From NCBI RefSeq assembly GCF_003048375.1, contig NZ_CP021642.1, forward strand, positions 930,001-994,000: a stretch of DNA of 64,000 bases. The letters are read 5' to 3'. This document shows, in pieces, positions 8,413 to 16,493 of this stretch; positions within the stretch are counted from its first letter, which is position 1, and each line of letters begins with the position of its first letter. The position numbers and the translations under genes were made by a program. This stretch comes from Campylobacter concisus. Lineage in GTDB: Bacteria > Campylobacterota > Campylobacteria > Campylobacterales > Campylobacteraceae. Below the pieces are notes generated by a model that was given only the letters and a program-made list of their open reading frames with translations, ran no database searches and was not told the origin of the DNA.

Positions 8413-9888
8413 TCATTGTGCGTAAAAGCCGCTAACCTTGCCGGTGAGGTCTATCATGATGTTTTTCATCTGAGTGTAGTGCTCAAGGATGATCTTGTGC
8501 GTCTCACGGCCGATACCTGAGTTTTTATATCCGCCAAATGGGCTGCCTGCTGGGATTTGGTTGTAAGTGTTGATCCAGACCCTGCCAGTCTCCATAGACC
8601 TTGCAACGCGAAGTGCTTTTGTGATGTCTTGCGTGAAAATTCCGCCACCAAGGCCATATTCGCTGTCATTTACCATTTTGATAAGCTCGGCTTCATCTTT
8701 AAATTTGATGACAACGCCAACTGGTCCAAAAATTTCTTCTTGAGCCACTCTCATATCATTTGTCACATCAACTAGCAGCGTTGGCTCGACAAATGCACCC
8801 TTGTCGCAACCATTTGCAGTGTAGGCTTTGCCGCCGACTGCCACTTTTGCACCTTCTTTTTTACCGATCTCGACGTAGTTTAAAATTTGCTCAGCTTGTT
8901 TTTTATTGATCTGAGAGCCCATTTGAGTCTTAGGATCAAGTGGATCGCCAACTTTTATGGTGCTAAATTTCTTAACCGCAGCCTCTATAAATTTATCATA
9001 AAAGCTCTCTTCTACGAAAATTCTCGATCCCGCGCAGCAAACTTGACCTTGGTTAAATAAAATTCCAAGCTGAAGGCCGTCAAGTGCCTTGTCTAAATTT
9101 GCGTCGCTAAAGAAGATATTTGCGCTCTTGCCACCAAGCTCAAGTGTGGCTGGGATGATACGGCGAGCCGCAGCTATGGCGATATCGCGGCCGATCTCGG
9201 TTGAGCCAGTAAATGCTAGCTTGTCAAGGCCTGGGTGGTTTTTGATCCACTCGCCGCTCTTGCTACCTCTGCCAGTTACTATGTTTATCAAACCTTTTGG
9301 CAAAATTTTATCTATCAGTCTAAATAGCTCAAGCACGCTTAGGCTTGTCTCGCTTGAAGGCTTAAACACGCTAGCATCGCCCGCTGCGATAACTGGAGCT
9401 AGCTTCCAAGCTGCCATTAAAAATGGAAAATTCCAAGGCACGATCTGACCCACTACGCCTATTGGCTCGCGCAAAACGATAGAGAGTTGCTTCTCATCAA
9501 GCACGTTTGCGCTGCCTTCTTCGCCCATGATAACGCCAGCAAAGTACCTAAAATGCTCGGCTGCAAAAGGGATATCGACATTTAGCGTCTCACGGATTGG
9601 CTTGCCGTTGTCCATGCTCTCGACTTTTGCAAGGTGCTCTTTGTGTTCGTCTATGATATCAGCGATCTTGTTTAGTAGCTTTGCACGCTCGCTAATTGTG
9701 GTGTGTTTAAATTTCTTAAAAGCCTCACGTGCAGCACGAACTGCGTCATTTACATCTTCTTCGGTAGCGTCAGCGATCTTTGCAAGGTGCTCGCCGTTTG
9801 CTGGATTTTTGGCATCAAGTGTAGCGCCGTCTTTTGCGTCACGCCACTCACCATTTATGAAAAGCCCGTATTTTTCAAGTAGTTTCAT
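8413..9888 (-). CDS. NAD(P)-dependent aldehyde dehydrogenase
   Basis: The 491-residue protein is a full-length aldehyde dehydrogenase. It shows the substrate/cofactor phrase VGQIVPWNFPFLMAAWKLAP, the coenzyme-binding Gly motif FTGSTEIGR, the catalytic Glu in ATLELGGKSANI (about residue 250), and the catalytic Cys in GQVCCAGSR (about residue 285). The C-terminal motif is EEIFGPVGVVIKF. It most resembles the acetaldehyde/broad-specificity group with FNQGQVCCAGSR. It oxidises an aldehyde to the carboxylate in the cytoplasm; the specific aldehyde cannot be read from sequence. AAGGAG lies just before the ATG. It is monocistronic, with a hairpin downstream. Confidence 0.92.
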   Translation of the reverse strand: MKLLEKYGLFINGEWRDAKDGATLDAKNPANGEHLAKIADATEEDVNDAVRAAREAFKKFKHTTISERAKLLNKIADIIDEHKEHLAKVESMDNGKPIRETLNVDIPFAAEHFRYFAGVIMGEEGSANVLDEKQLSIVLREPIGVVGQIVPWNFPFLMAAWKLAPVIAAGDASVFKPSSETSLSVLELFRLIDKILPKGLINIVTGRGSKSGEWIKNHPGLDKLAFTGSTEIGRDIAIAAARRIIPATLELGGKSANIFFSDANLDKALDGLQLGILFNQGQVCCAGSRIFVEESFYDKFIEAAVKKFSTIKVGDPLDPKTQMGSQINKKQAEQILNYVEIGKKEGAKVAVGGKAYTANGCDKGAFVEPTLLVDVTNDMRVAQEEIFGPVGVVIKFKDEAELIKMVNDSEYGLGGGIFTQDITKALRVARSMETGRVWINTYNQIPAGSPFGGYKNSGIGRETHKIILEHYTQMKNIMIDLTGKVSGFYAQ

Positions 9889-10014
9889 ACTTTTCTCCTT
9901 GATTAAGATTTTGTAAAAGGATTATAATATTAATAAAATTTATCAAAAATAAATTTTTGGTATAAATTCTCTTTTTTAATAAATTTTATTATTTAGAGTA
10001 GGGTAGTTTTAAAT

Positions 10015-11184
10015 TTAACTCTGCCAGGAGAGCGAAAATGTAGTCTCGCCATCAAGCTCACTTTGGCATTTTACGGCGATGCCGTTTTTCTTGCAGCACT
10101 CTTTTACTAAATTTAGTCCTATGCCAAAGCCGCCTTGATCGTCGTTAAATCTCGTGTAACGATCAAAAATTTTTATCTGGTCCTCTTTACTGATGCCACG
10201 CCCAGTGTTGCTTATGCTAAAGAAATTTGGCGCTAAAATGATGCTAACCTTTGAATTTGGCGCTGCATATTTTGAGGCGTTGCTTAAGAGGTTGTCTAAA
10301 ATTTTACTCACATCTTCAAGGTCTGCGTTTATAAAACTAGGCTTTAGGCTAGCATCTATCTTAAGTCCGCGTTTGGCAAAAAATGGTGAAAAATAGTTTA
10401 ACCTTTGCGTAGTTAGCAAATTTAGATCTATGAGCTCTTTTTTGCTTGGCTTATCAAGGTTAAAACTTAGATGAACGAGCGCGTCATAGATGCTGCCTAG
10501 GCTCTTTGCAGCAAGGCTGATGTTGTTAAAACGCTTTAAATTTCGCTCATTTAGGTTTTCAAGATCGGCCGTTTCTATGCTCATAGAAATGACGCTTAGA
10601 GGTGTATTTATCTCGTGTGTTGAGTCTTTTATGAAGTGATTTAGCGTATCTATCTTTTCATAAAGTGGCTTTAGGCTTAGCTTTGCTAGATAAAAGGCGA
10701 TGAAAAGCAGTATAAAAAGGAAAAATATAGCATCCACAATGCATGAAATTACAAGGGATAATATCTCTTTTTTGATGTCCTTGCCCACTAAAAATATCTC
10801 GGCGCTAGAAAGCTCGTCTGTTATGTCGTTATCCATGCTTTGGATGTTTTCAAATATCGTAACCTTGCCGTTTATCAAATTTATATTTTTTTCTTTATCT
10901 ATCTTATCGCAGGCAAAGTCTTGATAAATTTTCGCTCCATTTTTTGAAATGATGCAGGCCTTCACCCCTTTTTCTTTTGTTAGACTTGAGATTGAGTAAA
11001 GTCCATTCATTCTAGCTTTCATGTAAATGCCCATCTTTATCTCTTTTAGCATTTTGACCTCGTTTAAGATGAGTGCTTCTTTTTTATTTTGGTATTCGTG
11101 TATAAAAAAATAGCCCAGAAAGAGCACGGAACTAACGAGATAGAGGGATAAAATTTTAAATAAAATTTGCGTCTTTTCAGACAT
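10015..11184 (-). CDS. Sensor histidine kinase
   Basis: The product is an inner-membrane two-component sensor. It has a first transmembrane helix near residues 8-28, a periplasmic sensor of about 120 residues, a second helix near 145-168, then HisKA and HATPase domains. The phospho-acceptor motif is STHEINTPLSVIS. The ATP-binding boxes are LLSNASKYA (N), NTGRGIS (G1) and GGFGIGLNL (G2). The HEINTP form differs from the usual HELRTP. The start is uncertain: the ATG at 11184 overlaps the regulator's stop in ATGTCTGA, while in-frame starts at 11196 and 11202 are also possible. It is the last gene of the operon begun by the MXKDX protein at 12175. Confidence 0.88.
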   Translation of the reverse strand: MSEKTQILFKILSLYLVSSVLFLGYFFIHEYQNKKEALILNEVKMLKEIKMGIYMKARMNGLYSISSLTKEKGVKACIISKNGAKIYQDFACDKIDKEKNINLINGKVTIFENIQSMDNDITDELSSAEIFLVGKDIKKEILSLVISCIVDAIFFLFILLFIAFYLAKLSLKPLYEKIDTLNHFIKDSTHEINTPLSVISMSIETADLENLNERNLKRFNNISLAAKSLGSIYDALVHLSFNLDKPSKKELIDLNLLTTQRLNYFSPFFAKRGLKIDASLKPSFINADLEDVSKILDNLLSNASKYAAPNSKVSIILAPNFFSISNTGRGISKEDQIKIFDRYTRFNDDQGGFGIGLNLVKECCKKNGIAVKCQSELDGETTFSLSWQS

Positions 11185-11839
11185 AGATGTAGCCATCTCC
11201 ACGCCTATTTAAAATAGCATCTTTGCCTAAAATTTGACGTAAATTTTTGATATAGACACGAAGGCTAAGCTCGCTTGGCTCCTCGTCAAATTTCCAAATT
11301 TTATTAAAAATTTCATCTTTGGTTAAAATTTTGCCCTTGTTTTGCAAAAATAGGGCGAGCAGGTCGCTCTCTTTGCTCGAGATATTTACATTTTCGCCGT
11401 TTTTACTTAGAGTTTTGCTCTGTGGGTGAAAGCAAAGATCATCTAAAATTTTGATATCTTCGCCGTTTTGGTGTGAGAAATTTCTTTTTATGAGAGCTTG
11501 CATGCGGATAAGTAGCTCTTTTAGCTCAAATGGCTTTTTTAGATAGTCATCGCAGCCGCTTTTGTAGCCTTTTTCAAGGTCGTCTATGGTGTTTAGCGAG
11601 GTGGTAAATATGCTAGGTGTTGTGACGCCAAGCTCACGTAGCGATGAAAGTAGGGAGAAGCCGTCGCCTTGCGGGAGTTTGACGTCTAGTATAAGTAGGT
11701 CAAAATTTCGCTCGTATGCAAGATCTAGTGCGTCTTTGGCATTGTTTGTAGTGGTGACATCGTAACCATTTTCGCCCAGATACTCGCTTATTAGATCAAG
11801 TAATGTTTCATCATCTTCAACAAGCAAAATTCTGACCAT
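11177..11839 (-). CDS. OmpR/PhoB-family response regulator
   Basis: The protein has a receiver domain with acidic pocket LLVEDDETLL, phospho-acceptor Asp in LLILDVKLPQGDG, and the conserved Lys in DDYLKKPFEL. A C-terminal winged-helix domain follows, with ISSKESDLLALFLQNKG and RVYIKNLRQILGKD. It would bind direct-repeat DNA as a phosphorylated dimer. The ATG at 11839 has AAAGG 6 nt upstream and is preferred over the TTG at 11842. It lies 9 nt after the MXKDX-repeat gene and overlaps the kinase gene, so the three are one transcription unit. An 11-bp-phased direct repeat in front of the operon (12220-12237) is a plausible autoregulatory site. Confidence 0.92.
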   Translation of the reverse strand: MVRILLVEDDETLLDLISEYLGENGYDVTTTNNAKDALDLAYERNFDLLILDVKLPQGDGFSLLSSLRELGVTTPSIFTTSLNTIDDLEKGYKSGCDDYLKKPFELKELLIRMQALIKRNFSHQNGEDIKILDDLCFHPQSKTLSKNGENVNISSKESDLLALFLQNKGKILTKDEIFNKIWKFDEEPSELSLRVYIKNLRQILGKDAILNRRGDGYIYV

Positions 11840-11848
11840 CAAGTGCCT

Positions 11849-12175
11849 TTACATGCCTTTTTTCATTTCGTCTTTCATGCCCATGTCGTCTTTTTTCATA
11901 CCCATGTCATCTTTTTTCATTTCGTCTTTCATGCCCATGTCGTCTTTTTTCATACCCATGTCGTCTTTTTTCATTTCGTCTTTCATGCCCATGTCTTCTT
12001 TTTTAGCTTCGTGTTTTTTGACAGGATGTTTTTTAGACATATCATCTTTCATCATCTGCTCTTTCTTCATCATCTCATCTTTGCCCATCTTGTCCTTTTG
12101 CATCATTTCAGTAGCATTTGCAAGACCGCCAAACATAAACATAGCACCAAGTGCAACTAAGATTAACTTTTTCAT
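11849..12175 (-). CDS. Exported MXKDX-repeat protein (Met/Lys/Asp-rich)
   Basis: The 108-residue precursor has a signal peptide ending LANA (cleavage near residue 21). The mature part is built almost entirely from Met, Lys, Asp, Glu and Gly in MxKDx pentapeptides such as MKKDD and MGMKD. It fits the family described as pentapeptide MXKDX repeat proteins, whose function is unknown. The second half is an 18-residue (54-bp) tandem repeat. Such a low-complexity Met/acidic chain would be unfolded in the periplasm and could bind soft metals (Cu+, Ag+) through Met or divalent metals through Asp/Glu; this is inference. It is the first gene of an operon with a response regulator and kinase. Its ribosome site AAAGGAG is strong, suggesting higher expression than the regulators. 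Confidence 0.85.
   Translation of the reverse strand: MKKLILVALGAMFMFGGLANATEMMQKDKMGKDEMMKKEQMMKDDMSKKHPVKKHEAKKEDMGMKDEMKKDDMGMKKDDMGMKDEMKKDDMGMKKDDMGMKDEMKKGM
11864..12003 (-). repeat. 54-bp tandem repeat inside the MXKDX gene
   Basis: Unit starts fall at 11864, 11918 and 11972 (period 54). The third unit is partial. Copies are nearly identical, with single-base differences, so the array is recent or homogenised and could vary in copy number between strains without changing frame (54 = 18 codons). Confidence 0.85.
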
Positions 12176-12205
12176 AAAGTCTCCTTTAAATTAAATTATG
12201 TTGCA

Positions 12206-12237
12206 ATTGTAGTCACTTAGTGTGAAATAAGTGTGAA
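12206..12237 (-). promoter_or_regulatory. Promoter of the MXKDX/two-component operon with direct-repeat operator
   Basis: The reverse-strand -10 box TACAAT is at 12206-12211, about 31 nt before the ATG. Two perfect copies of TTCACAC (12220-12226 and 12231-12237), spaced 11 bp start to start, cover the place where a -35 would lie. OmpR-family regulators typically bind two half-sites in direct orientation on one face of the helix (10-11 bp phase), so this is the expected shape for activation by the regulator encoded in the same operon. The upstream repeat nearly touches the stop of the AEC gene. Confidence 0.6.
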
Positions 12238-12238
12238 T

Positions 12239-13144
12239 TTACGCAAATACAAAATAGATAACTGGAAGCGTGATAAATGAAAAAAGCACGCCAATAGCAA
12301 CTGATGAGATGGCTAGTGAGCTATCAAGTCCAGCTTTTATGACCATCGCGCTTGCAAGGGCTGATGTCGGCATCGCACATTGAAAGAGACCAACGACCCA
12401 AGTTTTGCTCATCTGGATGCCTGAGACTTTTAATATGATGAAAAATACGATAGCTGGCAATATCATCTTACACAAAAGCACGACGCTAACGCCTTTATAT
12501 GAGCTTGTGATGCTATTAAAGTTAAGGCCAACACCGATCGCAAAAAGTGCCACTGGGGTGACGCTACCTTCAAACATCCTAAGTGGCGCAAAGATAAAAT
12601 CTGGAAGCGGGACTTCTTTTAAGACAAGACCCATAATGAGCGCGATAAATGGTGGAAATTTTAAAATTTTCATCGTATTTTGAAAGAGCGAGACCTTCTC
12701 AGGTGCGGCAAAAGATAGGATGAGTGGTCCAAGGATCGAAAGTGGGATACCAGTGGCTATTTGATCATAAAAGATGACCTCATTTACCATCGCATCGCCA
12801 AAGAAGCCCTGAATGACAGGCATACCGACAAATAGTGTGTTACCAAAAAGGCTTAGCATGACCATACTGACAGTTGTTATTTTGGTAAATTTAAAAACCC
12901 TGCCTATGACAAATGCCAAAGCGGCGCTAATGGCGGTTGAAGCAAAGCCAATAAGGATCGTGTTTATAAGTGAGGCATCGACATTTACGTGGTAAATTTT
13001 GTCAAAGATTAGCGCAGGCATTGCAAAACAAAGGACAAAATCCACAAAAGGGATCGAGTGCTTTTGCTCAACAATGCCGACTTTTTTAGCAAAAAAACCA
13101 GTTGCGATTATAAAAAATATTGCAAAAAGTGGTGTGAAATTCAT
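12239..13144 (-). CDS. AEC-family (auxin efflux carrier) transporter
   Basis: The 301-residue protein is wholly membrane-embedded with about ten hydrophobic helices. Family phrases are present: N-terminal FFAKKVGIVE, then VLCFAMPALIFDKI, LFGNTLFVGMPVIQGFFGD, and the C-terminal FQCAMPTSALASAMVIKAG. AEC proteins are secondary carriers, often for malonate, malate or other organic acids in bacteria. No neighbouring catabolic gene suggests the substrate. The ribosome site before the ATG is weak (AAGAGA). Confidence 0.88.
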   Translation of the reverse strand: MNFTPLFAIFFIIATGFFAKKVGIVEQKHSIPFVDFVLCFAMPALIFDKIYHVNVDASLINTILIGFASTAISAALAFVIGRVFKFTKITTVSMVMLSLFGNTLFVGMPVIQGFFGDAMVNEVIFYDQIATGIPLSILGPLILSFAAPEKVSLFQNTMKILKFPPFIALIMGLVLKEVPLPDFIFAPLRMFEGSVTPVALFAIGVGLNFNSITSSYKGVSVVLLCKMILPAIVFFIILKVSGIQMSKTWVVGLFQCAMPTSALASAMVIKAGLDSSLAISSVAIGVLFSFITLPVIYFVFA

Positions 13145-13238
13145 AGCAGTCTCTTTTAAGTTTGGAATTTACAAAGAATTGATTATATGCCCCAAAAGAT
13201 TAAATTACAATAAACTTTTTTGGATTTTACTCTTAAAT

Positions 13239-14999
13239 TTAAACCCTAGTATCAACCTTTTTGTAAAATTTATCCCTCTCATCTATCTTTTCTTTATTTT
13301 TTAGATCGTTTTCAAGATAGCTGATATTATAAATTTCTCTTGCAGATATGCTTTTGCCGCTATTTAGGCTGATTAAAAATTTACTCTCAAATTTATTTGA
13401 TAGGTTGATGATAGCGATCGCTCCAGCATCTTTTAGGCTTGTGATCTTGCCATTTTGCATGACGCCGATATCATTGAAATTTAGCCCATTTAGCTGCGCA
13501 TTGTCCATCTTTTTTGCCTCTAAATTTACGCTAGTTTTTAGCTCGCTTGGCGTATTTAGTTTGCCAGTGTCATTGTAAAGCTCATTTACGTCTAGCTCTC
13601 TGCCACTATCAAATTTTAATCTTATCGTGCCATCTTGATTTAGCTTCATAGCTATGACGCTATCGCTATCTCGCAGTGCAGTGGCAGCTGTGGCTTCATT
13701 TGTAGTAAAAGCCTTTTTTACCTTTTTTAAATTTGAGATGCTAAAATCAAGCCCAGTTACTTGCTTAAATTCATTTTCCATTGCGATCATTTTGGTGGAT
13801 TTTGTATCTTTGAGCTTTGATATGTAAGCGTCCGCATTTTCGTCAAATTTCTTTAAATTAGCGCTAAGATTTTCTATCGTCTTATTGTGTGCATCAAGCT
13901 CAGCGTTGTAGTCATTATAAAATTTCATAAAACTATCTTTTTGAAATTTTGTGTATGAGAAATTTTCATCTTTTTTGTGCTCTTTGCTTGGCTCGATGAT
14001 CGGGTTAAACTCGCTTAGTCTTGCAGTATCATCAAAGCCTATTTTTGTGTAAGCGAAATTTTTAAAAGAGCTATCCTTGCCAAAGATATTATTGTGTCTT
14101 AGATCGACCCAGCCGTCATTTTGAGCATATTTCTTAAAGAAATTATTTATATCATTTTTTCCTATCTTTTCATATCTATTTTCGGCAGCAAACAAGGTAT
14201 TTGGATCTGAGGCGTAGTATGAGTGTCTGTGATCGATCTCTTTTGTATCTACGTAAAGATCGGGACTATTTGTGATTATTGCTTTATGGTTTAGCTCTTC
14301 TCTTGCTATTTGATTGTGATTTATGACATTTGTGCTGATAAACTGCCTAAGATCAACTCTAGTCGTGACGTCACTTAAATTTGCTATTTTTTCATTTCCG
14401 TCTTTGTCGTATCCTCTTACTTTTAGCTTGTCAAAGAGTATATCTTTTTGATCTAGCGTGCCGTCATTATTGCTATCAAAGCTAAAAAGTGCGCTGTTGT
14501 TTTCTAGCTTTCCAACGCCTAGCCCATCGTTATCGCCATAAATGTCTAAAAAGACTTCCACTTCGCCATAATTTGTCTTTAGAGTGTTTGAGTGGGCGTA
14601 GTCGTTTAAGTTTTTAAATTTTGTATTTTCTAAGTAGCCACTTTTTAAGACAGGTAGCATGGCAGCGTCATCTGTGGCATTTATGTTTTTAAAGTAGGCG
14701 TTTTTGTTAAAGCCATTAGAAAATTCGTCTGAGTAAATTTTATTGTTGCTATTTATTAAATTTTGCGAGTAATCTTTTAAAATTTCTTCTGCTTTTTGTG
14801 TTGCTAGATATTTGTTGTATTCTTTGATATCAGCCTCAGTTATGTAGATGGTATCTGTTTTACTTGCTTCATAAAGCTCGTTAAACTGGCTTAAATTTAC
14901 TTTTGAGCTATTTTGATCGCCATGATTTAAAAATCTTTTGGAGAGATTTTGCAAATCATTTAAATTTATAAAATCATACTTTTGCGGTGCAACATTCAT
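13239..14999 (-). CDS. 586-residue protein with EF-hand-like loop under a sigma28 promoter
   Basis: I do not recognise the family. The product has no signal peptide or membrane helix and is rich in Asn, Asp, Lys and Ser. Residues 175-186 (DSNNDGTLDQKD) match the 12-residue EF-hand/dockerin calcium loop (D1, N3, D5, G6, D12). A second Asp/Gly-rich stretch, DIYGDNDGLG, is at 152-161. A helical region with Leu/Lys heptads lies near 370-440. The ATG has AAGGA 6 nt upstream and a consensus FliA promoter ahead of it. In C. jejuni several sigma28-dependent non-flagellar proteins are exported through the flagellar apparatus without a signal peptide. This gene has the same features, so a flagellum-co-expressed secreted protein is a fair guess, not a demonstrated role. 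Confidence 0.75.
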   Translation of the reverse strand: MNVAPQKYDFINLNDLQNLSKRFLNHGDQNSSKVNLSQFNELYEASKTDTIYITEADIKEYNKYLATQKAEEILKDYSQNLINSNNKIYSDEFSNGFNKNAYFKNINATDDAAMLPVLKSGYLENTKFKNLNDYAHSNTLKTNYGEVEVFLDIYGDNDGLGVGKLENNSALFSFDSNNDGTLDQKDILFDKLKVRGYDKDGNEKIANLSDVTTRVDLRQFISTNVINHNQIAREELNHKAIITNSPDLYVDTKEIDHRHSYYASDPNTLFAAENRYEKIGKNDINNFFKKYAQNDGWVDLRHNNIFGKDSSFKNFAYTKIGFDDTARLSEFNPIIEPSKEHKKDENFSYTKFQKDSFMKFYNDYNAELDAHNKTIENLSANLKKFDENADAYISKLKDTKSTKMIAMENEFKQVTGLDFSISNLKKVKKAFTTNEATAATALRDSDSVIAMKLNQDGTIRLKFDSGRELDVNELYNDTGKLNTPSELKTSVNLEAKKMDNAQLNGLNFNDIGVMQNGKITSLKDAGAIAIINLSNKFESKFLISLNSGKSISAREIYNISYLENDLKNKEKIDERDKFYKKVDTRV

Positions 15000-15028
15000 C
15001 TAAAATCCTTTTAAAGATGTTGCACCCA

Positions 15029-15055
15029 ATATCGGCTAAATTTATAAAATGTTTA
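15029..15055 (-). promoter_or_regulatory. Sigma28 (FliA) promoter
   Basis: On the reverse strand TAAA (15052-15055) is followed by 15 bases and then GCCGATAT (15029-15036). The enterobacterial FliA consensus is TAAA-N15-GCCGATAA, so 11 of the 12 fixed positions and the spacing match. Transcription would start about 22 nt before the ATG of the 586-residue gene. Confidence 0.75.
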
Positions 15056-15064
15056 AGCTTATAA

Positions 15065-15151
15065 TGGTGCCCGAGGTCGGACTCGAACCGACACAAGGTT
15101 GCCCTTATCAGATTTTGAGTCTGACGCGTCTACCAGTTTCACCACTCGGGC
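15065..15151 (-). tRNA. tRNA-Leu (anticodon CAA)
   Basis: The 87-nt reverse-strand sequence folds as a tRNA with a long variable arm. The acceptor is GCCCGAG/CTCGGGC, the anticodon loop CTCAAAA gives anticodon CAA (codon UUG), the T loop is TTCGAGT, and CCA is encoded at the end. Confidence 0.96.
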
Positions 15152-15188
15152 TAAGTTAAGATTGAATTTTTAGATTTGTGAGAAGAAA

Positions 15189-15211
15189 GAAAAAGGGGAG
15201 ACTTGCTCCCC
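15189..15211 (-). terminator. Rho-independent terminator of the HU gene
   Basis: On the reverse strand GGGGAG-CAAGT-CTCCCC is followed by TTTTTCTTTC. It begins 12 nt after the HU stop codon. The GC stem plus T tract make this a standard intrinsic terminator. Confidence 0.85.
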
Positions 15212-15222
15212 GAAAAAGAAAA

Positions 15223-15525
15223 TTATTTCTTTTTACCTTTTTTAGCAGCACCAGCAGCAACTGCTTCTTTAAGTTTTTTGCCAACTTTGAATTTGACTGC
15301 TTTGCTAGCAGGAACGTCGATTACTTTCTTAGTTCCAGGAACTCTAGCTTTCCTTGCAGCTCTGTCAGCAGTACCGAAAGTACCAAAGCCTATAAAGCTA
15401 ATTGTATCGCCTTTTTCAAGAACCGCTTGGATTGTCTCCAAAGTAGCATCAACAACTTTTAGAGTATCTTTTTTTGAAAGACCAGCCTTGTCGGCAACCG
15501 CTTGAATAAATTCAGCTTTTTTCAT
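15223..15525 (-). CDS. hup: HU-family nucleoid protein
   Basis: The 100-residue protein begins MKKAEFIQAVADKAGLSKKD and has the HU body with ISFIGFGTFGTADRAARKAR and the DNA-arm segment GTKKVIDVPASKAVKFKVGK. A short Lys/Ala tail (AGAAKKGKKK) extends beyond the usual 90 residues. HU dimers bend and compact DNA. The start is set at 15525 because AAGGA lies 6 nt before that ATG; an in-frame upstream ATG at 15555 has no ribosome site and overlaps the promoter. A TAGAAT -10 box and a strong terminator frame it as a single-gene transcript. Confidence 0.95.
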   Translation of the reverse strand: MKKAEFIQAVADKAGLSKKDTLKVVDATLETIQAVLEKGDTISFIGFGTFGTADRAARKARVPGTKKVIDVPASKAVKFKVGKKLKEAVAAGAAKKGKKK

Positions 15526-15554
15526 GAACCATCCTTTTAAGAAGTTATGCGGCA

Positions 15555-15560
15555 ATTCTA
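15555..15560 (-). promoter_or_regulatory. -10 box for hup
   Basis: TAGAAT on the reverse strand, preceded by a long T-rich run, sits 30 nt before the hup start codon. Confidence 0.5.
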
Positions 15561-15649
15561 CACTCTTTTAAAAAAAAATACAATACTTTTTCCCTAAATT
15601 TAGCTCTTTTTTTGCATTTTTTTAGTAAAAAAGACCAAATTTTGAACTC

Positions 15650-16396
15650 TCACTCACAAATTTCAAACGTAAGCTCGTTTTTTAGCCCTATCTTTTTCAT
15701 ATCTACAAGCTTTAAATTTTCAAAATTTAAAGCCATTAGCTCATCTTTGTTTGTCACTTTAGCATTTGCGATCTGGCGCAAAACCTCACCTCTATAAGCT
15801 TTTGCATGGTGGCTTAGTATCTTTTTGTTTTTCAAGAAACAAAATGTCGTAAATTCTTTTTTTATCACATAAAATTTCTCATAAAATTTAGCCCTAAGAT
15901 CTAAAATTTCATCATTTTCTAAAAAGCTATCGACCGCCTTGCTAAAATTTTGCTCATAAAATTTTGAAATATCAAAGCCAGCTAGCTTTTCGCCTTGCTT
16001 TAGTTTGTACTCAGCTATTTCATCTTTTGCTAAAATTGGCCCAAATAAATTTGAAAATATTAAAACATTATTATCTATATATTTTTGAGCATCATCGCTT
16101 AGCCCACGGTAGTTTAAGTGCTTGTAGGCAACGCCGTCATATCTTAAGATAGCTTTTATGCTGCCTTTTTGAAAAAGGCTTTCTCGCAGCTGCTTGCTCT
16201 CTTCAAGCTCTTTTAGTCCAAAAAGTTTTTTTATCTCGTCTAAATTTGCACTTTTTAAAAACTCATCATATTTATTTAAAATTTCAGCCCTTTTGTTAAA
16301 AAGCTCGTGAAATATCAAATTTTTGCCATCAAATTTATCACTTGTGTTTAGAGAAATTTTGCTTTCGCTTGGTGAGAAGAGGATTTTTAACGCCAT
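15650..16396 (-). CDS. yaaA: YaaA family peroxide-stress protein
   Basis: The 248-residue protein begins with ILFSPSESK, the short-form counterpart of the YaaA opening (ISPAKTLD). It contains the conserved core AILRYDGVAYKHLNYRGLS and YFCFLK-like C-terminal elements ending KKILSHHAKAYRGEVLR. YaaA of E. coli lowers intracellular free iron and protects DNA during peroxide stress, with a DNA-binding fold. The ATG at 16396 follows AGGAAAG. It is divergent from flgL. Confidence 0.82.
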   Translation of the reverse strand: MALKILFSPSESKISLNTSDKFDGKNLIFHELFNKRAEILNKYDEFLKSANLDEIKKLFGLKELEESKQLRESLFQKGSIKAILRYDGVAYKHLNYRGLSDDAQKYIDNNVLIFSNLFGPILAKDEIAEYKLKQGEKLAGFDISKFYEQNFSKAVDSFLENDEILDLRAKFYEKFYVIKKEFTTFCFLKNKKILSHHAKAYRGEVLRQIANAKVTNKDELMALNFENLKLVDMKKIGLKNELTFEICE

Positions 16397-16493
16397 TTTC
16401 TTTCCTATTTTATATATGTAAATTTTGGCAGATTATACAATAAAACTTTTTCGCACTAAAAAAAATCAAATTTTCACCGATATATTACAAAGC

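Noticed and set aside
8374-8436. A 20-codon plus-strand ORF (MKFKAEGGAKPP...) next to the aldehyde dehydrogenase.
   Set aside because: No ribosome site, and it overlaps the hairpin and the end of the dehydrogenase gene.
11843-12194. Two plus-strand frames across the MXKDX gene giving His/Phe-rich and Phe/Met/Ser-rich repeats.
   Set aside because: Both are antisense shadows of the 54-bp repeat; the minus frame has a signal peptide, strong ribosome site and operon context.
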